Positions 15,342 to 23,882 of a stretch of 36,154 nt of DNA are shown piece after piece (the first letter of the stretch is position 1; each line of letters opens with the position of its first letter). The stretch comes from Phycisphaeraceae bacterium (GTDB lineage: Bacteria; Planctomycetota; Phycisphaerae; Phycisphaerales; Zrk34), in contig JANQHK010000028.1 in NCBI GenBank assembly GCA_028282685.1, forward strand, positions 1-36,154. Direction: 5' to 3'. The position numbers were made by a program, and so were the translations under genes. The notes beneath the pieces were generated by a model. That model saw only the letters and a list, made by a program, of their open reading frames with translations, made no database searches and was not told where the DNA came from.

Positions 15342-16007
15342 ATGTCCGTTGATGCGATTGTTTTTGATTTCGACGGCCTGATCCTCGACACCGAGACGCC
15401 CCAGTTCAACGCCTGGCGCGAAGTCTTCGCCGACCACGGCCTGCAACTGGAGCCGCGGGAGTGGGTGGATGTCCTCGGCCGACCTCCCGAATCGCAGAAC
15501 TTTTACGCCATGCTCGAGCGGCGTTTCGGTGCGCCGGTCGATGTGGCGGCGATCCGCGCCAAGCGCAAGCCGCGCCTGATCAAAATGATCGAAGCCGAGC
15601 CGTTGCGACCGGGCATCGCCGACTGGCTGGAAGAAGCCGAACGGCTGGGCCTGCGCATCGGGCTCTGTTCCAGTTCCTCGCACGAGTGGGTGGAGGGCAA
15701 TCTCCATCGGCTCGGCGTGCACCATTACTTTCACGTCATCACCTGCAATGAAGACACCACCGAGCACAAGCCCCATCCCCAGCCGTTCCTGCACACCTGC
15801 GGGCGGTTGCACGTTGAACCGGCCCGCGCGATCGCCCTGGAGGATTCGCCCAACGGCGTGACCAGCGCCAAGGCCGCGGGGCTGTTCACCATCGCCGTAC
15901 CCAATCCCCTGACCCAGCTGTTGAACCTCGATCACGCCGACCGGGTTCTCGAATCGCTTTCCGCGGTGACGCTCGCTCAGGCGATCGAGCAAATGCCCCG
16001 TGCGTGA
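15342..16007 (+). CDS. HAD-superfamily hydrolase, beta-phosphoglucomutase-like
   Basis: 221 aa from the ATG at 15342; an in-frame GTG at 15330 lies within the repeat and is rejected. HAD motifs are complete: IVFDFDGLILDTE (6-18; nucleophile Asp9, acid/base Asp11), LCSSSSHEWV (motif II, about 107-116), EHKPHPQPF (motif III lysine, about 144-152) and ALEDSPNGVTSA (motif IV, about 166-177). A helical C1 cap lies between motifs I and II, placing it in the beta-phosphoglucomutase/phosphoglycolate-phosphatase subgroup. The exact substrate cannot be read from the sequence; it may be a sugar phosphate, given the adjacent rpe. On the same strand as rpe and ileS. Confidence 0.87.
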   Translation: MSVDAIVFDFDGLILDTETPQFNAWREVFADHGLQLEPREWVDVLGRPPESQNFYAMLERRFGAPVDVAAIRAKRKPRLIKMIEAEPLRPGIADWLEEAERLGLRIGLCSSSSHEWVEGNLHRLGVHHYFHVITCNEDTTEHKPHPQPFLHTCGRLHVEPARAIALEDSPNGVTSAKAAGLFTIAVPNPLTQLLNLDHADRVLESLSAVTLAQAIEQMPRA

Positions 16008-16052
16008 CCGCTCCGCATCGCGGCATTATGATGTTCACTTTTGTGAATCGTC

Positions 16053-16078
16053 GTTTAGCGGTCGATCGCAGATCGACG
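16053..16078. repeat. Dispersed hairpin repeat upstream of ileS
   Basis: Twenty-five of 26 bases match 4092-4117 downstream of scpA. It contains GTCGATC - GCA - GATCGAC, a 7-bp hairpin. A further TTCAC - TTTT - GTGAA hairpin precedes it at 16034-16047. It lies 16 bases before the ileS start. A diverged copy lies after ileS at 18995-19019. Confidence 0.8.
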
Positions 16079-16094
16079 CATTTGGACCCATGCC

Positions 16095-18986
16095 ATGAGC
16101 CAGGACACCGGTAAAAAAAAGAAATTCCCGATCAATCGTCCCAAGACGGCGTTCGCGATGAAGGCCAACCTCGTCCAGCGCGAACCGCAGTTTCAGAAGG
16201 TTTGGGAAAAGCAGGATTTGTACGGCAAGATGCGCAATGCGCCGCATCCCGCCGGCCCGTTTATCTTTCATGACGGCCCGCCGTATGCCAACGGCGATAT
16301 CCACCTCGGCCATCTGCTCAACAAGGTGCTCAAGGATCTGGTCGTGCGCACCCGGCACATGGCCGGGCACGATGTGCATTTCATCCCTGGCTGGGATTGC
16401 CACGGCCTGCCGATCGAGCACAAGGTGCTCAAGGAGCAGACACAGAGGCACGGAGTCACGGAGTCACGAAGTAACGATGTTATGAAGACGCGGTACAAGT
16501 GCCGCGACTACGCCGCCAAGTACGTCAAGTTGCAGGCCAGACAGATGCAGCGGCTGGGCACCGTCGCCGATTATGACAATCCGTACATCACGATGGACCC
16601 GGTTTACGAAGCGGGCGTACTGGAAGTCTTCGCCGATCTGGTGGGCAAGGGGTTGGTCTATCGCGCGCTCAAGCCGGTGCACTGGTCGATCGCCAACCAA
16701 ACCGCGCTGGCCGATGCGGAGCTTGAATACGAAGACCGCGAAGACACCAGCGTCTATGTGCATTTCGATCTGCTGGAACCGGGCAAGCTCCCCGCGGGGT
16801 TGAACGCACCGCAAGGCGAACACGTGACGCTGATGATCTGGACCACCACGCCGTGGACCTTACCGGCGAACCTCGCCGTCGCCGCTTCTGCCGGCGCGCT
16901 GTACGGCCTGTACCGCTACACCGATTCACATAACAAGACGCGCCATGTCGTTCTCGCCGACGCACTGGCCGAGCAAGTCATCGCCGCCGGAAGCGGCGCC
17001 GATGCCACCAAACTCGGCGATTGCACCGGCAGCGAACTGGCCGAAGCCGGCATCCGCTATCAGCATCCGTTCCTCGATCGCATCAATCCGCTGCTGACGG
17101 CCGGCTACGTCACGCTGGAAGACGGCACCGGGCTGGTCCACACCGCCCCCGGCCACGGCACCGAAGACTTCATGACCGGCCAGGCCCACGGGCTGGATAC
17201 CTACTGCCCCGTGCAGGAGGACGGCACGTTCGACGACTCCGCGCCCCAATGGCTGCGCGGAAAAGATGTCTGGCAGGCCAATCCGCTGGTGATCGAGCAG
17301 TTGAAAAAGTCCGGCCACATGCACTTCGATCATACGTTCATGCACAGCTATCCGCACGACTGGCGCAGCAAGACGCCCGTCATCTTCCGCGCCACCGATC
17401 AATGGTTCATCAGCGTGGATCGCCAATGCAATGGCGGCGGTTCACTTCAACAACGCGCGCTCGATGTCACCGCATCCGACGTGCAGTTCATTCCCGAGTG
17501 GGGACGCAACCGCATGCGCGGCATGCTGGAAAGTCGGCCCGACTGGTGCATCAGCCGCCAGCGCGCCTGGGGGCTTCCGATCCCCGCGTTCTACGGCCCG
17601 GATGCCGGACAGGTGCTGCTGACCCGGGCCAGCGTCCAGGCCGCGGCCGACAAGATCCGCGAGAAGGGTTCGGATTACTGGTTTACCGCCGGGGCCGCCG
17701 ATCTGCTCGCCGATTACGATCCGGCCAACGATCCCGATGCGCCAAAGTGGCTGCGGCATGGGCAGTTCAGTGACCATGCAAACACACTCACCAAGTCCAA
17801 CGACATCTTCGACGTCTGGTTCGAATCCGGTTCGTCCTGGTACGCCTGCATGGTTCAGCGCGGACTGGCGCGCGAGCAAGGCCCGGTCACCGACCTGTAT
17901 CTGGAAGGTTCCGATCAGCACCGCGGATGGTTCCAGCTTTCCCTGCTGCCTTGCCTGGGGATGCGCGGCGTTTCGCCGTTCCAAACGGTGCTCACGCACG
18001 GCTTCATGGTCGATAAGGACGGGGCGAAGATGAGCAAGTCCGGAGGAAATGCCATTGCCGTGGAAGACCTGCTCCAGGACCAGGGCGCCGATGTCTGCCG
18101 GTGGTGGGTCAGTTCGCTCAATTACGCCAACGATGTCAAGGTGGATTGGGAGTTCTTCCGCCTCGCCGGCGAGGAATACCGCAAGGTGCGCAACACCATC
18201 CGCTTCCTGCTGGGTAACCTCGGCGATTTCGATCCGGAAAAAGATCGGCGGGAACTGACGCCGCAAGACAAACCGACCCTCGATGGATGGGCTTTCGGCC
18301 GGCTATCCATGCTGCTGTCCGCTGTGCGCAAGGAATACGATGCATACAACTTCCGCAAGGCCAACGAACTGATCTACAACTTCTGCAACGAGTCCCTCTC
18401 GGCGGTTTACCTGGCGGCGGTGAAGGATCGGCTCTACTGCGACAAGGTCGATTCCGATCGCCGCCGGCGCACGCAGACCGTCCTGTACGACATTGCCGAC
18501 GCATTGATTCGTCTGGTCGCGCCGATTCTGGTTCACACCGCCGAGGAAGCGTGGTCGGCATTGAAGGGCGAAGCCGCCGAGTCGGTGCATCTGCAACCGC
18601 TGCCCGATGCGCCTGCCGTGCAAGTCGATGAACATTGGCAGTCCGTCATGGAACTGCGCGATCGCGTCCTGAAAGAGTTGGAGGATGCGCGCGGCCGACG
18701 CGGTTTGGATAATCCGCTGGACTGCGGCGTGGAAGTCGCCTGTCCCCCGGAAGTTTACAAGACGCTGCAACCGTTCATCGTGGACCTGGCCGACCTGTGC
18801 GGCGTGAGCCGGTTCGTGCTGGATGAGAATGGCGACGAAACGATCGGCATCGAAGACCTGACCGCCGAGCCGCGCTGCATGCGCAGTTGGAAGCGCGACG
18901 GGACGGTTGCCGATTACACCGATGCGGATGGCGATGTGGTGTCACTCTCCCAGCGCGACGCCGAGGCGTTGGGATTGGTCCAGTGA
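16095..18986 (+). CDS. ileS: Isoleucyl-tRNA synthetase with an in-frame repeat insertion
   Basis: 963 aa class I aminoacyl-tRNA synthetase (E. coli 938 aa). The HIGH motif is HLGH (70-73) in the ATP-binding fold; the editing domain holds LMIWTTTPWTLPANLA and GTGLVHTAPGHGTEDF; DWCISRQRAWGLPIP is the usual pre-anticodon signature; the KMSKS loop is KMSKSGGN. Anticodon-binding helices follow. Residues 116-131, between GLPIEHKVLKEQ and KTRYKCRDYAAKYV, are encoded by six perfect-length octads (16440-16487), 48 bases, which keep the frame. The C-terminal zinc ribbon expected in bacterial IleS is degenerate: PRCMRSWKRD keeps one cysteine, and no other Cys pair follows. The gene reads through without breaks and is presumably essential and functional. 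Confidence 0.98.
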   Translation: MSQDTGKKKKFPINRPKTAFAMKANLVQREPQFQKVWEKQDLYGKMRNAPHPAGPFIFHDGPPYANGDIHLGHLLNKVLKDLVVRTRHMAGHDVHFIPGWDCHGLPIEHKVLKEQTQRHGVTESRSNDVMKTRYKCRDYAAKYVKLQARQMQRLGTVADYDNPYITMDPVYEAGVLEVFADLVGKGLVYRALKPVHWSIANQTALADAELEYEDREDTSVYVHFDLLEPGKLPAGLNAPQGEHVTLMIWTTTPWTLPANLAVAASAGALYGLYRYTDSHNKTRHVVLADALAEQVIAAGSGADATKLGDCTGSELAEAGIRYQHPFLDRINPLLTAGYVTLEDGTGLVHTAPGHGTEDFMTGQAHGLDTYCPVQEDGTFDDSAPQWLRGKDVWQANPLVIEQLKKSGHMHFDHTFMHSYPHDWRSKTPVIFRATDQWFISVDRQCNGGGSLQQRALDVTASDVQFIPEWGRNRMRGMLESRPDWCISRQRAWGLPIPAFYGPDAGQVLLTRASVQAAADKIREKGSDYWFTAGAADLLADYDPANDPDAPKWLRHGQFSDHANTLTKSNDIFDVWFESGSSWYACMVQRGLAREQGPVTDLYLEGSDQHRGWFQLSLLPCLGMRGVSPFQTVLTHGFMVDKDGAKMSKSGGNAIAVEDLLQDQGADVCRWWVSSLNYANDVKVDWEFFRLAGEEYRKVRNTIRFLLGNLGDFDPEKDRRELTPQDKPTLDGWAFGRLSMLLSAVRKEYDAYNFRKANELIYNFCNESLSAVYLAAVKDRLYCDKVDSDRRRRTQTVLYDIADALIRLVAPILVHTAEEAWSALKGEAAESVHLQPLPDAPAVQVDEHWQSVMELRDRVLKELEDARGRRGLDNPLDCGVEVACPPEVYKTLQPFIVDLADLCGVSRFVLDENGDETIGIEDLTAEPRCMRSWKRDGTVADYTDADGDVVSLSQRDAEALGLVQ
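16440..16487 (+). repeat. Octad array inside the ileS coding sequence
   Basis: Six contiguous 8-base units, the first four being variants of TCACGGAG and the last two more diverged. Total length is 48 bases, a multiple of three. The same word family (CCACGGAA, CACAGAG, GCACGAAG) appears in intergenic arrays at 4051, 12447 and, reversed, 26353. It encodes IleS residues 116-131 (TQRHGVTESRSNDVMK). Confidence 0.85.
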
Positions 18987-19028
18987 CCGGTTGCGTTTAG
19001 CGGTTGCCGTGCAGCGACGCGGTTCAGC

Positions 19029-19053
19029 CGCGATGTAACACATCGCGTGTTCT
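19029..19053 (+). terminator. Possible terminator of ileS
   Basis: CGCGATGT - AAC - ACATCGCG is a perfect 8-bp hairpin with a three-base loop, followed by TGTTCTT. It overlaps the competing CGCGG - TTCAG - CCGCG hairpin at 19018-19032. The T-run is interrupted, so efficiency is uncertain. Confidence 0.45.
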
Positions 19054-19065
19054 TAAAACGACAAA

Positions 19066-19083
19066 ACCCCGCGCGGGCGGGGT
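19066..19083 (-). terminator. GC hairpin with a minus-strand T-rich tail
   Basis: ACCCCGC - GCGG - GCGGGGT. Reading the minus strand it is followed by TTTGTCGTTTT, terminator-like, but no minus-strand gene ends here. On the plus strand the A-rich run precedes it and no T-run follows. It may only protect the ileS transcript end. Confidence 0.35.
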
Positions 19084-19319
19084 CAGCCAGTCACACCCAT
19101 CCTCTTTCTATCGCCCCCGGGGCCTCCGCCCCAAGTTCATATTAATCATACCACATATCCGGGTGAGGACCGTCAATCTCGATCGGACATCGGTATGGAA
19201 TGGGCAGCAATCTCGGTATATCGCTCCTGACGGCGGGATTATTGGCCGTTGGCCTTTGCTGTCGTCCGCGGGCAACGCTTGCTTAATCCGGAACCCGATC
19301 CGGTCGATTCTCTACACGG

Positions 19320-20111
19320 ATGAACGTTCACCACGATCAACATGACAATCCCCGCCCGTTTCGCCTGGTCGGCAGTGAGGGCGATGCCCACGAAATCCCC
19401 TCCGAGGGCTCTGCGGGCCCGCCCGATGCGGAGAAAATGGCTCACGAGCTGTCGAATCTGCTCGACGGATCGCTGCGCAACGTCGGACTGGCGTTGCGTC
19501 GATTGAACAATCCCGAACAAACCCCCACGGCCGACGCGCAGGCCATCGAGCGCCTCAACGATGCGGCGTTGAGCATGCAGGACATGGCTGCCCTGCTCAA
19601 GCGCTGGATGAGCCGCCGCGGGGCCGATTTTGTGGCCGCCTTCGCCGAATCCGACCGAACCCTCGCCCAGGCCGTCGAACACGCTTTGAAAACGGTGCTT
19701 CCCGTGGTGCGGCAACAGGGCATCACGTTGGATGTCGATATGCCGCAACCGTTGACCGATCGCCCGGCCGGACCGTTGCAACCGGTCATCATCAACGGCC
19801 TGCTCAACGCCATTGAGGCCGTGGAAAGCAATGGGCGCATCCGCCTCTATGTTGAATCCGATGAACAGGGCTGGCTGACGATCTGCATTTGCGACGACGG
19901 ACCCGGTGTGGCCGAGCATCTGCCGCGCGATCGTGACGGCCTGGTATTGCCCGGCGTGTCGACCCGAAGCAACGGGCACGGCCTGGGGCTGGTGATCAGC
20001 CGCGACATCATCCGCGCGCTCGGCGGCGCCATCCGCCTGGAAAACCGTTCCTGCGGTGGAGCGGAACTGACGCTGAAAATTCCTCCGTGCGGCATGGAAA
20101 CCACGCCATGA
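19320..20111 (+). CDS. Soluble sensor histidine kinase (no visible sensor domain)
   Basis: 263 aa. Phospho-acceptor His42 lies in MAHELSNLLDGSLRNVGLAL (40-59), a short dimerisation region follows, and an ATP-binding GHKL domain carries the N-box NGLLNAIEA (159-167), G1-box DDGPGV (192-197) and G2-box NGHGLGLVISRD (218-229). There is no membrane segment, and only about 38 residues precede the kinase core, so the signal must come from another protein or an intracellular cue. Its stop overlaps the start of the NtrC-type regulator (ATGA), so the two form a two-component pair. The H-box resembles NtrB-like kinases. Confidence 0.87.
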   Translation: MNVHHDQHDNPRPFRLVGSEGDAHEIPSEGSAGPPDAEKMAHELSNLLDGSLRNVGLALRRLNNPEQTPTADAQAIERLNDAALSMQDMAALLKRWMSRRGADFVAAFAESDRTLAQAVEHALKTVLPVVRQQGITLDVDMPQPLTDRPAGPLQPVIINGLLNAIEAVESNGRIRLYVESDEQGWLTICICDDGPGVAEHLPRDRDGLVLPGVSTRSNGHGLGLVISRDIIRALGGAIRLENRSCGGAELTLKIPPCGMETTP

Positions 20112-21589
20112 GCGATCCCACCCAAACCCAACCCGACGATAGCGCGCTGCTGCTGGTGGTGGATGACGATCCGATCGTCGCCGATTCCCTGGCCGAACTG
20201 CTCAGCGAGCACGGCTGCCGCGCCTGCACCGCCTGCGATGGCGCCGAGGCGATGGGCATCCTGCGCGACCACGCCTCCGATCCGATCCAGCTGATCATCG
20301 CCGATCTGAACATGCCGCGCATGGACGGCATGGAGTTGCTCAAGCAGGTGCGCAAGAACCATCCGCAGACGGTGTTGGTGGCGATCACCGGCTACGGCAC
20401 GATCGAACAGGCCGTGGAAGCCGTCAAGGCCGGAGCGTTCGACTACCTGACCAAGCCGATCGTGGATCGCGAAATTCTGCAAACGGTCGAACGGGCGCTG
20501 CGCCAGCAGGCGCTGATGGCGGAAAACGTTCACCTGCGCGACAAACTGTCCCGCCATCAGGGGCTGGGTTCGATGGTGGGGGCCGATCGGAAAATGCAGC
20601 GCGTGTTCGATCTGGTGGAGGCGGTCGCCGAAACGCGCACCACCGTACTGATCTCCGGCGAAAGCGGCACGGGCAAGAGTCTGATCGCCCGGGCCATCCA
20701 CGAGCGCAGCGGGCGCGCCGACGGCCCGTTCATCACGATGGCGTGCGGCTCGATCCCCGAAACCCTGCTTGAGAGCGAATTGTTCGGTCACGTCAAGGGC
20801 GCTTTCACCGGGGCCGAGTCCGACAAACCGGGCAAACTGTTGGCGGCCGACGGCGGGACCATGTTCATCGACGAAATCAACTCCGCCACGCCGGCCCTTC
20901 AGGTCAAGCTGCTGCGCGCCTTGCAGGAGCGGCAGTTCGAGCCGGTCGGTTCCAGTCAAACGCTGAAGGTCGATTGCCGATTCATTCTGGCGAGCAACGA
21001 ATCGCTGTCGGTCCTGGTGCGCGACGGGCGGTTTCGTGAAGACCTGTATTACCGCATCAACGTGGTGAATGTCGAACTGCCCCCGCTGCGCCAGCGCGGC
21101 GGCGACATCCCGTTGCTGGTGACGCATTTTCTCGAAAAATACTGCCGTGAAACCGGCAAGCTCGTGACCGACCTTGGCGACGAGGCGATGCGCGCCATGC
21201 GCAGCTACCGGTGGCCGGGCAATGTGCGTGAACTGGAAAACGCCGTCGAGCGTGCGGTGGTGTTGTCGCCCCGTCCGATCATCGAAATTGATGCGTTGCC
21301 TGAGACGGTCCGTTACCAGAAGCCGGACGGCTCGCCCGGTTTTCGCGAGCGCCGGCGCGATCCCGGCGGCGCTTCGGCGCCCTGGGATGGAAAGCCCCTG
21401 CGCGAGGCCTTGCTGGAACCTGAAAAACGCATTCTGCTGGAGGCCCTCCAGGCCAACGACTGGAACCGCCAGCAAACCGCCGAGCAGCTTGAAATCAATC
21501 GCACCACCTTGTACAAGAAGATCAAGCAATTCGGTCTGGAAGAGTTGGCGATGCGGGAAGAACCCACACTGCCCACCCCAGCTACCTAG
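20108..21589 (+). CDS. NtrC-family sigma-54-dependent response regulator
   Basis: 493 aa with the three-part NtrC layout. The receiver domain (about 12-130) has acidic pocket Asp19-Asp21, phospho-acceptor Asp66 in ADLNMPRMDG and Lys116. The AAA+ domain (about 152-385) has Walker A GESGTGKS (184-191), the sigma-54-contact loop GAFTGA (231-236), Walker B MFIDE (252-256) and FREDLYYRINVVNVELPPLR. A Fis-type helix-turn-helix ends the protein (NRQQTAEQLEINRTTLYKKI, about 446-465). It should activate sigma-54 promoters when phosphorylated by the overlapping upstream kinase. The start codon overlaps the kinase stop. No sigma-54 -24/-12 site was recognised in the window, so its targets are unknown. 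Confidence 0.94.
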   Translation: MSDPTQTQPDDSALLLVVDDDPIVADSLAELLSEHGCRACTACDGAEAMGILRDHASDPIQLIIADLNMPRMDGMELLKQVRKNHPQTVLVAITGYGTIEQAVEAVKAGAFDYLTKPIVDREILQTVERALRQQALMAENVHLRDKLSRHQGLGSMVGADRKMQRVFDLVEAVAETRTTVLISGESGTGKSLIARAIHERSGRADGPFITMACGSIPETLLESELFGHVKGAFTGAESDKPGKLLAADGGTMFIDEINSATPALQVKLLRALQERQFEPVGSSQTLKVDCRFILASNESLSVLVRDGRFREDLYYRINVVNVELPPLRQRGGDIPLLVTHFLEKYCRETGKLVTDLGDEAMRAMRSYRWPGNVRELENAVERAVVLSPRPIIEIDALPETVRYQKPDGSPGFRERRRDPGGASAPWDGKPLREALLEPEKRILLEALQANDWNRQQTAEQLEINRTTLYKKIKQFGLEELAMREEPTLPTPAT

Positions 21590-21594
21590 GTGTG

Positions 21595-21603
21595 TGGTAT
21601 AAT
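21595..21603 (+). promoter_or_regulatory. Extended -10 promoter of the zinc-ribbon gene
   Basis: TGG followed by a consensus TATAAT (21598-21603), just after the ntrC stop codon. No -35 consensus lies 16-18 bases upstream, as at several other promoters here. Expected leader about 50 nt to the ATG at 21660. Confidence 0.5.
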
Positions 21604-21659
21604 CCGGCGGGTGCGTTTGGGTGCAGCCATACCGGATGACGTCACCTCGAGTCGATGCC

Positions 21660-23165
21660 ATGGAACAATTCGTCATCCATTGTCCTCAGTGCAAGCATCG
21701 GTTGTCCGTGCCGGTGAATTCCAGCGGGCGCGCGGCGCGTTGCCCGTCCTGCAAACACGTCTTTCGGGTGCCCCGGGGCAAGAAAATAATTGACGAGTCC
21801 GTGGTGGCCTGGTTGGACCTGGATCGTCTCGACAGCGAAGAGGAAGCGGAAGAGCGAGCCGAGATCGAAGCGGAAAAGAAAGCCGCTCCCGCGAACCAGA
21901 GCCATGCCTCCAAGCCGCCCACCCCATCCTCCGACGTGCAGGATGAACAACCGATCCAGGCCGAGTCGTCCGGGGAATCGGCCGAAGAGGAAGACCTGGA
22001 CAAATTGTCGTTGGATGAGATCGTACGTGAGGCGGGACTGACGACCGACAGTCACGGTTCCTTCGTGGCGGTGGAGATCGACGACGACGATGAGTCGGAC
22101 GACGTTCCTCAGCCGCGCCAATACAAGAAACCGGAACCGACCAAAGAAGAAAAAGCCAAGTCCAAGGAACCGCCCAAGCCCCCCCGAATCGCGGAGAAAA
22201 AGCCGACGCCGGTGATGAGTCAGATCGAGCCGACCCCCCGGGAACCGCCCGAACCCCCACGCAAGCGCATGGAGATACCTTCAGCCGACACCACGCAACC
22301 CAAATTGTACGTGGCGGACGTGGGCGGCTTCGGTGTGCGTTTCGGGTTCGACTCGAAGCTGCTGAGTTTGCCGAACTTTCGCGCCTCCATGCCGTTCAAG
22401 TGCATGGCGACGGGAGAAACCGATCCGTCCAGGCTGATCGCCAAGCCGCTGGTCTGGCAGGACAAGAACACGGGCAAGTTTTTCAGCGCCGGGGAAATGG
22501 AAACGCGCTACGAGCGGAAGGTGAAGGCCGGCCGGACCGTGCGCGAGATCACCGATGCCATGCCCACCCTGGACGAGCTGCCGCCGCCGTTCAATCAGCC
22601 CATTCCCTATTACGTGGTCAAGGATCAGGCAGGCAAGCATACGGTGCATGCCGAATCCTACGCCATGACCGAAGGCCTGCGCTGCGAGGTGGTGATTCCC
22701 TTCGCTCCCTATGCGTTGGAATGGATGGGCCGGGTGAACGGCGTGATCGGCGAAGACTACACGCAACTCGAAGCCGAGGTCCTCAAATTCCAGGCCAAGG
22801 CTTGGCGCGCGATTCCCTTGCAGGCCCGCCACCGCATCGGGATCTGGTTCGATTTCAAAGGCAACGAAGAATTCCTCGGCTACTTCAACGACGGCGACTT
22901 CGCCAAGGCCGACGCGGGACTGGCCGGGCTGGTCATTACCAACCGTCGGTTGGTCTGGTGCAAATACCACCATCACGGCGAGGTATCCCTGGATGAGCCA
23001 CAGCAGTTGCTCGCCCAGGCCGGCGGAGCGTTTTACGATCTCAAACTGGTCAAAGGCGCCACCGCCCGGAAGCTGCTGCACATGCGTCTGGCCGATCTGA
23101 AAACGCTCGAATCGCTGCTCAAACGGGTGGAAGCGAAAATCGAACTGATCATCGAGGAAAATTAA
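21660..23165 (+). CDS. MJ0042-type zinc-ribbon protein of unknown function
   Basis: 501 aa from the ATG at 21660, where the zinc ribbon begins in the usual way; an in-frame ATG at 21621 is possible. Cys8-x2-Cys11 and Cys28-x2-Cys31 (IHCPQCKHRLSVP, RCPSCKHVFRVP) match the MJ0042 zinc-finger domain that is abundant in planctomycetes. A long acidic, Lys/Pro/Glu-rich low-complexity linker (about 45-215) follows. The C-terminal half (about 225-501) looks folded: YVADVGGFGVRFGFDSK, then a Cys in PFKCMATGE, and near the end GLAGLVITNRRLVWCKYHHHGEVSL, which resembles the strand pattern of bacterial PH-like or GRAM-like domains. No membrane segment is visible. I do not recognise a function. It follows the two-component pair but has its own promoter. 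Confidence 0.85.
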   Translation: MEQFVIHCPQCKHRLSVPVNSSGRAARCPSCKHVFRVPRGKKIIDESVVAWLDLDRLDSEEEAEERAEIEAEKKAAPANQSHASKPPTPSSDVQDEQPIQAESSGESAEEEDLDKLSLDEIVREAGLTTDSHGSFVAVEIDDDDESDDVPQPRQYKKPEPTKEEKAKSKEPPKPPRIAEKKPTPVMSQIEPTPREPPEPPRKRMEIPSADTTQPKLYVADVGGFGVRFGFDSKLLSLPNFRASMPFKCMATGETDPSRLIAKPLVWQDKNTGKFFSAGEMETRYERKVKAGRTVREITDAMPTLDELPPPFNQPIPYYVVKDQAGKHTVHAESYAMTEGLRCEVVIPFAPYALEWMGRVNGVIGEDYTQLEAEVLKFQAKAWRAIPLQARHRIGIWFDFKGNEEFLGYFNDGDFAKADAGLAGLVITNRRLVWCKYHHHGEVSLDEPQQLLAQAGGAFYDLKLVKGATARKLLHMRLADLKTLESLLKRVEAKIELIIEEN

Positions 23166-23193
23166 TCCTCGTCATCGTAACCGTGGCTCGCGG

Positions 23194-23820
23194 ATGTCTG
23201 ATGAGCCGATGCACGATCCCCCCGAACTCACTGCCGAACTGTTGATCCGCGCCTACTGCAGCGGGCTGTTTCCCATGGCCGAGGCGCGCGATGCCGATCG
23301 CGTCGAGTGGTTCTGCCCCCGGCAGCGCGGCGTCGTTCCGCTCGATCAATTCCATTGCCCCAAATCCGTCCGACAGATCATCAACGCATCCCGCTTCGAC
23401 ATCCGATTCGATACCCGGTTCCGCCGCGTCATGGAACTCTGCGCCGCACCCCGCGCCGATGATCCGCAAACCTGGATCAACGACACCATCTGCGATCTCT
23501 ACACCCGTCTGCACGAGATCGGCCTGGCCCACAGCGTCGAGGCCTGGCGCGGCGGGCGACTGGTCGGCGGGCTGTACGGCGTCACCCTCGGCGCCGCCTT
23601 CTTCGGCGAATCGATGTTCCATCGCCCCCACCTCGGCGGGTCCAACGCCTCCAAAGTCTGCCTCGTGCATCTGGTCGAACACCTGCGGCAACGGCAATTC
23701 ACTCTGCTCGATACTCAGATATACACCGATCACCTGGCCCGGTTCGGCTGCATCGAAATCCCCCACGAACAATACATGCAACAACTCCAGCACGCTCTGC
23801 AGCAACCGGTGAAGTGGTAG
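23194..23820 (+). CDS. aat: Leucyl/phenylalanyl-tRNA-protein transferase Aat
   Basis: 208 aa (E. coli 234 aa; shorter versions are common). Adds Leu or Phe from charged tRNA to proteins with N-terminal Arg or Lys, marking them for degradation by the N-end rule. Family segments: [15 protein letters not shown] (about 16-30), [13 protein letters not shown] (about 39-51), [26 protein letters not shown] (about 92-117), [20 protein letters not shown] (about 125-144) and [16 protein letters not shown]. The start ATG at 23194 lies 28 bases after the zinc-ribbon gene stop; a second ATG five codons in is possible. Complete. ychF follows after 62 bases on the same strand. Confidence 0.95.
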   Translation: MSDEPMHDPPELTAELLIRAYCSGLFPMAEARDADRVEWFCPRQRGVVPLDQFHCPKSVRQIINASRFDIRFDTRFRRVMELCAAPRADDPQTWINDTICDLYTRLHEIGLAHSVEAWRGGRLVGGLYGVTLGAAFFGESMFHRPHLGGSNASKVCLVHLVEHLRQRQFTLLDTQIYTDHLARFGCIEIPHEQYMQQLQHALQQPVKW

Positions 23821-23882
23821 TTGGCAACTCACCCGCTGCGTCGATAACATCACCCTTTTGCACCCCCAATGGAATACGCACC

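Larger units (their letters stand above)
18987..19319. other. 333-base gene-free stretch between ileS and the histidine kinase
   Basis: Contents: a diverged GTTTAGCGG repeat copy (18995-19019), two overlapping hairpins (19018-19032 and 19029-19047), a GC hairpin (19066-19083), a GGGGC-CTCC-GCCCC hairpin near 19120-19134 and an AT-rich patch at about 19137-19160. No convincing coding frame is seen. A promoter for the downstream kinase gene must lie here but no strong -35/-10 pair stands out. Confidence 0.6.

Noticed and set aside
19847-21676. 609-codon minus-strand frame opposite the two-component pair
   Set aside because: Antisense shadow; both plus-strand genes have complete, intact motifs.
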